A stretch of 64,000 nucleotides of DNA from an uncultured Flavobacteriaceae bacterium (GTDB taxonomy: Bacteria > Bacteroidota > Bacteroidia > Flavobacteriales > Flavobacteriaceae), in NCBI GenBank assembly GCA_947498845.1, contig CANMLX010000002.1, positions 186,001-250,000 of the forward strand, written 5' to 3'. This document shows, one piece after another, positions 60,251 through 64,000 of the stretch. The notes beneath the pieces were generated by a model. The model worked only from the letters and a program-made list of their open reading frames with translations. It did no database searches and had not been told where the DNA came from. The translations under genes were made by a program, and so were the position numbers. Each line of letters begins with the position of its first letter. Positions within the stretch are counted from its first letter, which is position 1.

Positions 60251-60288
60251 AAAAAAGAGAATTCTTAATATTAAGAACCCTCTTTTTT
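60251..60288 (-). terminator. Terminator after the LamG/T9SS gene
   Basis: AAAAAAGAG...CTCTTTTTT arms around the perfect palindrome TTCTTAATATTAAGAA (60262-60277). It is downstream of the minus-strand 60496 gene, beyond repeat copy D. Confidence 0.6.
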
Positions 60289-60294
60289 AAACTA

Positions 60295-60456
60295 ATACCA
60301 ATTTTGCTATAAAATGAAGTATAAATAATTTGAGTTATTTTACAGGAGTTCAAAGCATAAAAATCAAGCATAGCCTTAGCTACGGTTTATTTTTTTAATG
60401 CAGAAATCATGTAAAAGAAACGAATTATATGTCGCATTTTATGGTAGAATTGGTAT
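60295..60456. repeat. ATACCA inverted-repeat element, copy D (162 bp)
   Basis: Begins ATACCAATTTTGCTATAAAA and ends TTTTATGGTAGAATTGGTAT, near-perfect inverted ends (about 18 of 20 pair over the outer part). The centre has AAGCATAGCCTTAGCTACGG, sharing AAGCATAGCC with copy A. No coding frame. It sits between the gene at 60496 and its terminator, like copy B beside ligA. Confidence 0.6.
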
Positions 60457-60495
60457 AAGGTAGTTTTAACAATACTCTATACAATATATAACGAT

Positions 60496-63400
60496 CTACT
60501 CTATTAATATTTTTTTAGATACTAAACCTTTTTCTGTTTTCATTTTCACAATATAAGCACCTTCATTAATATTTGGTATGCCATGTTCTGTATACATCTC
60601 CTTAAAATTATGTTTAAACTTTTTAATTGGTTGTCCCAAAAGGTTGAAAATAGTAATAGTGTTAATAGTTAATAACTGTGAATTTTGAATTACCAAACGT
60701 TCTTTTTCTTTAGAAAAATAAACCGCAATGGTGTTTTGTAAATGAGTTTCCGTTGTTAGCGTGCCTTCTGCTTTAAAAGTGATTTCAAAGCGGTTTAAAT
60801 ATTCTCCTGCACTTAAATAAATTGAATAATCACTTTGCTTTAAATCATGGTAAACTCCTAAATCTTTATCGTGAAGATAGATATTAGAACTATTAGGGAA
60901 ATTTTCCAGCTTGTCTATGGTTATACTATTTAATCCATTAGTCTTAGTATGTAAACCTATTGGTAAAACTATATCCTCATCTATTGTATTAATTCCTTGA
61001 ATAACATACTTGTTATTATCTATCATCCAATACATATCATCTATTTGATCATCGTTATAAGGCGCATCATACCCCCAATCAAACCCTATTGTTGTATTTT
61101 CATCTACAGTAGCTAACAACTGTCTGTGCAAATTGTTTGTTGAGTTTAATCCTAATCTTATTTTTGTTCTTTCATCTGTAGTAACAGTATTTGTAACTAA
61201 TGCCTTTTTAGTGCTTGAAGCTTTTACAAAAATAGAACTTGAACTTCCTTCTTTTTCAAATACGCGTTGTGCATTATTAAATACGATATTACCAGTTGTC
61301 TCAGCAGTTACAAAAAAACCCTGTGCTACAGGTATATAACGCCCAGGTATTTTTGTTGGAGCTCCTCCTGTACCCACACCTGGATGACTGGCTCCCATAG
61401 AAGCAGAAGGCGTACCTCCTGCGAGGGAATATGTAGCATAACCTCCTTGATAATCTGATGAATTATGTGATGCTCCTCCCCAATGCTCCCAGAAATAAAG
61501 TGTTCCTGTGGTTGCTCCTGCGTTAGCTATTGTAGATCCATTATCTAAAATAAATTGATTTGCATCTATCGCAGAAGGATAAGGATTACCAACTAGATAT
61601 TCGTTTCCTGAGTTAATCGCTAAACTTATATCTCCATTATTAGGTTTTCCTTGTATAATGTAGTTTTGATCTGTAAGGATGCTTCCTGTACCAGGGCCTT
61701 TCATAGTAAATCCTTCTCCTGCTAAAATAGTACCAGTGCTTCTTACATGTTGCCAATCGGCATAACTTTCGGCAGGTAGATTATTAAATTTAAATATCCA
61801 GTAATCTGCAATTCCTAAAGGGGTAGAAGTACCGTTAAAACCCGACGTTAAAAAAGTAACATTACTAAAAACATCTGGTAATGAATAGCTGTTATTATTA
61901 GTTGTAGTATTTACTTCTCCTACTGGAGAAGACCAATAATTATAAGTGTAAGTATCTGCCGTTCCTTGCTGGTCTCGTTCTAAAGCACCAGAACTCGTTG
62001 GATCAAAATCACTATCGGTTGTTTGAATTAACTGTGACTCTCCCTCTAGATCTATTGTACCATCGAGTTTTAAATAATGCGTTACTGTTAATGCATTTCC
62101 AGTATGAGCAGCTGTATCTCCATCTAATTGTAAATCGCCACTAGCACTAACCACTATGGCCTGCATTGTTCTATTTCCATTTTTTCCCGAAGGAATTAAT
62201 GTTGCATTAGTATTACTAAGAGTTACATTATGGTCTATTTGTACAATATTAAAATCTATTGTTTCATTAGCATCTAAATATGAAGCCACTCCAGGTAAAT
62301 ATTGCACATTTCCATTTTGCCAAGTACTACTTGTATCCCAATCGCCATCTTGCGTTGTTATGTATGGTAATGGTGCTGTTTGGTTATCAATATTATCATA
62401 ATTAATCATTGAAGCATCATTTCCACTGTTGGATTCATCTTTAACACTTCCAAAGACAAAAGTACTCATTGGATAATAGGCTATTAAATTGGCCCACGGA
62501 ATAGGAATTATCTCATTTTTGGTGATACTCGTTGGTATAACCTTACCATCTACAAAATTAGAGTTGTTCTGTATTTCCTGATTCATAATATAACGTATTT
62601 GATCTGCAGATAATGCAACATCCCATACCCTAACTTCGTCTATACTACCTCTTGTTCTCTGTTGGCGTTTTATATGATGCGCTGCGCCTATTAAGAAATG
62701 TGAATCTGATGGTACATCTATTGGGTCTAATCCCGTATCTGTATCTTCTAAAAAACCATCTATATAAAGATTAGCAGTCCCTGTAGATACAGTAAAAGTA
62801 GCACATATATGATGCCATTCATTTTCTGGAATAGTTTGAGAAGTTTGCATGACATTATTAGACGAATCTGAAGGATCTCTCCAAACAACTCTAAATTGCC
62901 CTGTAGAATTTATCCTAAAGGCATAACCGTGTGTATACGTCCCATCATTATCTGGTCCTGGATCACTTGGAAGGTTTTCGTTAAAATAATTTCTTTTAGA
63001 TACAATATCAAACTTATCCTCGCCTGAGTCTCTCTTTACCCAAGCACTAATTGTAAAATCTGTACCATTTAAATCATTAACATCACCTGCATCAAGATAT
63101 TGATCTGTACCGTTAAACGTAGCAGCTCTGGATAAAGTTACTTCTTCTGCATATCCAAAGGTGACATATTTTGTACCTTCAAAATAAAAATCTACTTCTA
63201 AATTTATTCCTGTATCATCCATAGTAACAGAAGTTACATTAGTAGTAAATGTTGGATCATCAGATACTGCCATGATATAAGCTCCTCCAGTTCCTATTGT
63301 AGATGTTACCATAGATTCTGGAATGGTTAATTTTACTGTAGGGACAGAATCTTTAACCACAACTTTCCATATTCTTTCTATTGGAGTAAAACTAACATTT

Positions 63401-64000
63401 GTAACGACTCCAGTTCCAGATCCATAATCTTTAGCAATAGGTGTATCTGCTGTAGTTGCACCATTATCATTACCCCATACTAAAAAAGTTTTGTCTGCAA
63501 AAAAAGTATTTGTATTGGCACTATTAGTACTGGCAACCTCTTTAACACCTATTACAATATCGTCTGTGGTATGCACTGTTCTTGATTGTTTTTGGTTTAA
63601 GCCTGATGCATCATCTCGCCCAATACCCGTAACATTATAATTAAAAGCGCCACTATCTTCAGATTGATCCCATATAGTCGTATTATCTGAGTCTACATAA
63701 TCTTGAGATACGCCATTAATGCCTAAAGTGATCCCATATTTAATGGCTAAATAAGATTCTATTTGGTTTCTTTCATCTGGTCCTACAGATCTATTAAGCA
63801 CAATAAGTTCTGCGATATTTCCATTCCATCTCCTTGCTGTATTTGTGGGGTGTGTTCCTATTCCGGCTGTAACTGTCGCTGGTAATGTATACGCATTAGT
63901 AGATGCTGTCCCTTGGGAATCTCCTTTATTGAAAAACTCGGAAGTAGTACCGCCTACAAGATCTGAAACAAAATCATAATTCATTAAAAAAGGATCGCCA
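60496..64000 (-). CDS. Large LamG/DUF8202 surface protein with T9SS sorting domain (5' end outside window)
   Basis: The reading frame is open to the window edge at 64000, so the first visible Met at 63984 is probably internal. The visible ~1167 residues include an N-terminal DUF8202-like part (GNIAELIVLNRSVGPDERNQIESYLAIKYGITLG, DYVDSDNTTIWDQ) and a LamG/concanavalin-like domain (FNGTDQYLDAGDVNDLNGTDFTISAWVKRD, GSIDEVRVWDVALSADQIRYIM). A middle part of beta-rich repeats follows, and a C-terminal T9SS type A sorting domain ends ...GQPIKKF, GAYIVKMKTEKGLVSKKILIE. Exported and attached at the surface; binding target unknown. Confidence 0.88.
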   Translation of the reverse strand, partial: GDPFLMNYDFVSDLVGGTTSEFFNKGDSQGTASTNAYTLPATVTAGIGTHPTNTARRWNGNIAELIVLNRSVGPDERNQIESYLAIKYGITLGINGVSQDYVDSDNTTIWDQSEDSGAFNYNVTGIGRDDASGLNQKQSRTVHTTDDIVIGVKEVASTNSANTNTFFADKTFLVWGNDNGATTADTPIAKDYGSGTGVVTNVSFTPIERIWKVVVKDSVPTVKLTIPESMVTSTIGTGGAYIMAVSDDPTFTTNVTSVTMDDTGINLEVDFYFEGTKYVTFGYAEEVTLSRAATFNGTDQYLDAGDVNDLNGTDFTISAWVKRDSGEDKFDIVSKRNYFNENLPSDPGPDNDGTYTHGYAFRINSTGQFRVVWRDPSDSSNNVMQTSQTIPENEWHHICATFTVSTGTANLYIDGFLEDTDTGLDPIDVPSDSHFLIGAAHHIKRQQRTRGSIDEVRVWDVALSADQIRYIMNQEIQNNSNFVDGKVIPTSITKNEIIPIPWANLIAYYPMSTFVFGSVKDESNSGNDASMINYDNIDNQTAPLPYITTQDGDWDTSSTWQNGNVQYLPGVASYLDANETIDFNIVQIDHNVTLSNTNATLIPSGKNGNRTMQAIVVSASGDLQLDGDTAAHTGNALTVTHYLKLDGTIDLEGESQLIQTTDSDFDPTSSGALERDQQGTADTYTYNYWSSPVGEVNTTTNNNSYSLPDVFSNVTFLTSGFNGTSTPLGIADYWIFKFNNLPAESYADWQHVRSTGTILAGEGFTMKGPGTGSILTDQNYIIQGKPNNGDISLAINSGNEYLVGNPYPSAIDANQFILDNGSTIANAGATTGTLYFWEHWGGASHNSSDYQGGYATYSLAGGTPSASMGASHPGVGTGGAPTKIPGRYIPVAQGFFVTAETTGNIVFNNAQRVFEKEGSSSSIFVKASSTKKALVTNTVTTDERTKIRLGLNSTNNLHRQLLATVDENTTIGFDWGYDAPYNDDQIDDMYWMIDNNKYVIQGINTIDEDIVLPIGLHTKTNGLNSITIDKLENFPNSSNIYLHDKDLGVYHDLKQSDYSIYLSAGEYLNRFEITFKAEGTLTTETHLQNTIAVYFSKEKERLVIQNSQLLTINTITIFNLLGQPIKKFKHNFKEMYTEHGIPNINEGAYIVKMKTEKGLVSKKILIE

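Overview
The window is a chromosomal segment of a member of the Bacteroidota, almost certainly Flavobacteriaceae. It is very AT-rich. It encodes DUF349, DUF368, DUF2279, DUF4835 (PorD) and LVIVD proteins, a type IX secretion (T9SS) component and two proteins with T9SS-type C-terminal sorting domains, a YtxJ bacillithiol protein, BamD next to a Bacteroidota-type RNA polymerase omega subunit, and many short lipoprotein signals. Purine-rich ribosome sites are scarce, and a few promoter-like boxes fit the Bacteroidota consensus TAnnTTTG. I could not fix the genus. I saw no tRNA, rRNA, CRISPR array, phage or intact transposase gene.

Layout. 0-5.2 kb: two tandem DUF368 membrane proteins overlapping aroE, then a DUF349 repeat protein convergent with aroQ. 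5.2-10 kb: a small beta-barrel protein, xerD, a gene-free repeat-rich 0.8 kb, an OmpA-family protein with an unusual repetitive N-terminal half, and purU. 10-23.3 kb: a long minus-strand block of core genes, read in the order DUF6913, dapA, Kir channel, bamD, rpoZ-like, coaBC, porD-like, recN, fabI, GT2, YbbR, coaE, histidine kinase, response regulator. Many joints overlap by 4-8 bases, but there are internal terminators after fabI and after the response regulator. 23.4-26.3 kb: a 5'-nucleotidase split into two genes in swapped domain order, DoxX, and a multi-pass membrane protein. 26.8-30.2 kb: ligA, prmC and a GNAT (minus). 30.2-33 kb: an LEA-like lipoprotein, ribD, HAD and yigZ (plus; ribD and yigZ appear to start at TTG). 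33-37.6 kb: dnaA, a low-molecular-weight phosphatase, a secreted sugar dehydrogenase and an RsmI-like methyltransferase. 37.6-41.7 kb (minus): lysozyme-fold protein, DUF2279, mltG, GNAT, dapF. 41.8-48.5 kb: HtrA protease, two LVIVD lipoproteins, a coiled-coil membrane protein, ytxJ, clpB. 49-53.5 kb: TetR regulator and thioesterase with matching palindromes, deoC, and pxpABC. 53.7-64 kb: a secreted GH2 beta-galactosidase, a LOV-like PAS protein, a 703-residue protein with a duplicated unknown module, and the C-terminal part of a large LamG/DUF8202 T9SS cargo protein that runs off the window.

Most genes are housekeeping: shikimate pathway, CoA, lysine/diaminopimelate, riboflavin, replication and repair, envelope assembly. 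I found no obvious new defence, mobile or biosynthetic cluster. The least explained material is (1) a family of about 160-bp gene-free elements ending in ATACCA...TGGTAT inverted repeats, with four copies here and one expanded to about 695 bp; (2) a perfect 42-bp palindrome at a TetR promoter, with a second matching site before the next gene; (3) the duplicated cysteine-bearing module of the 703-residue protein; and (4) a composite inverted-repeat element between convergent genes at 57.6 kb.
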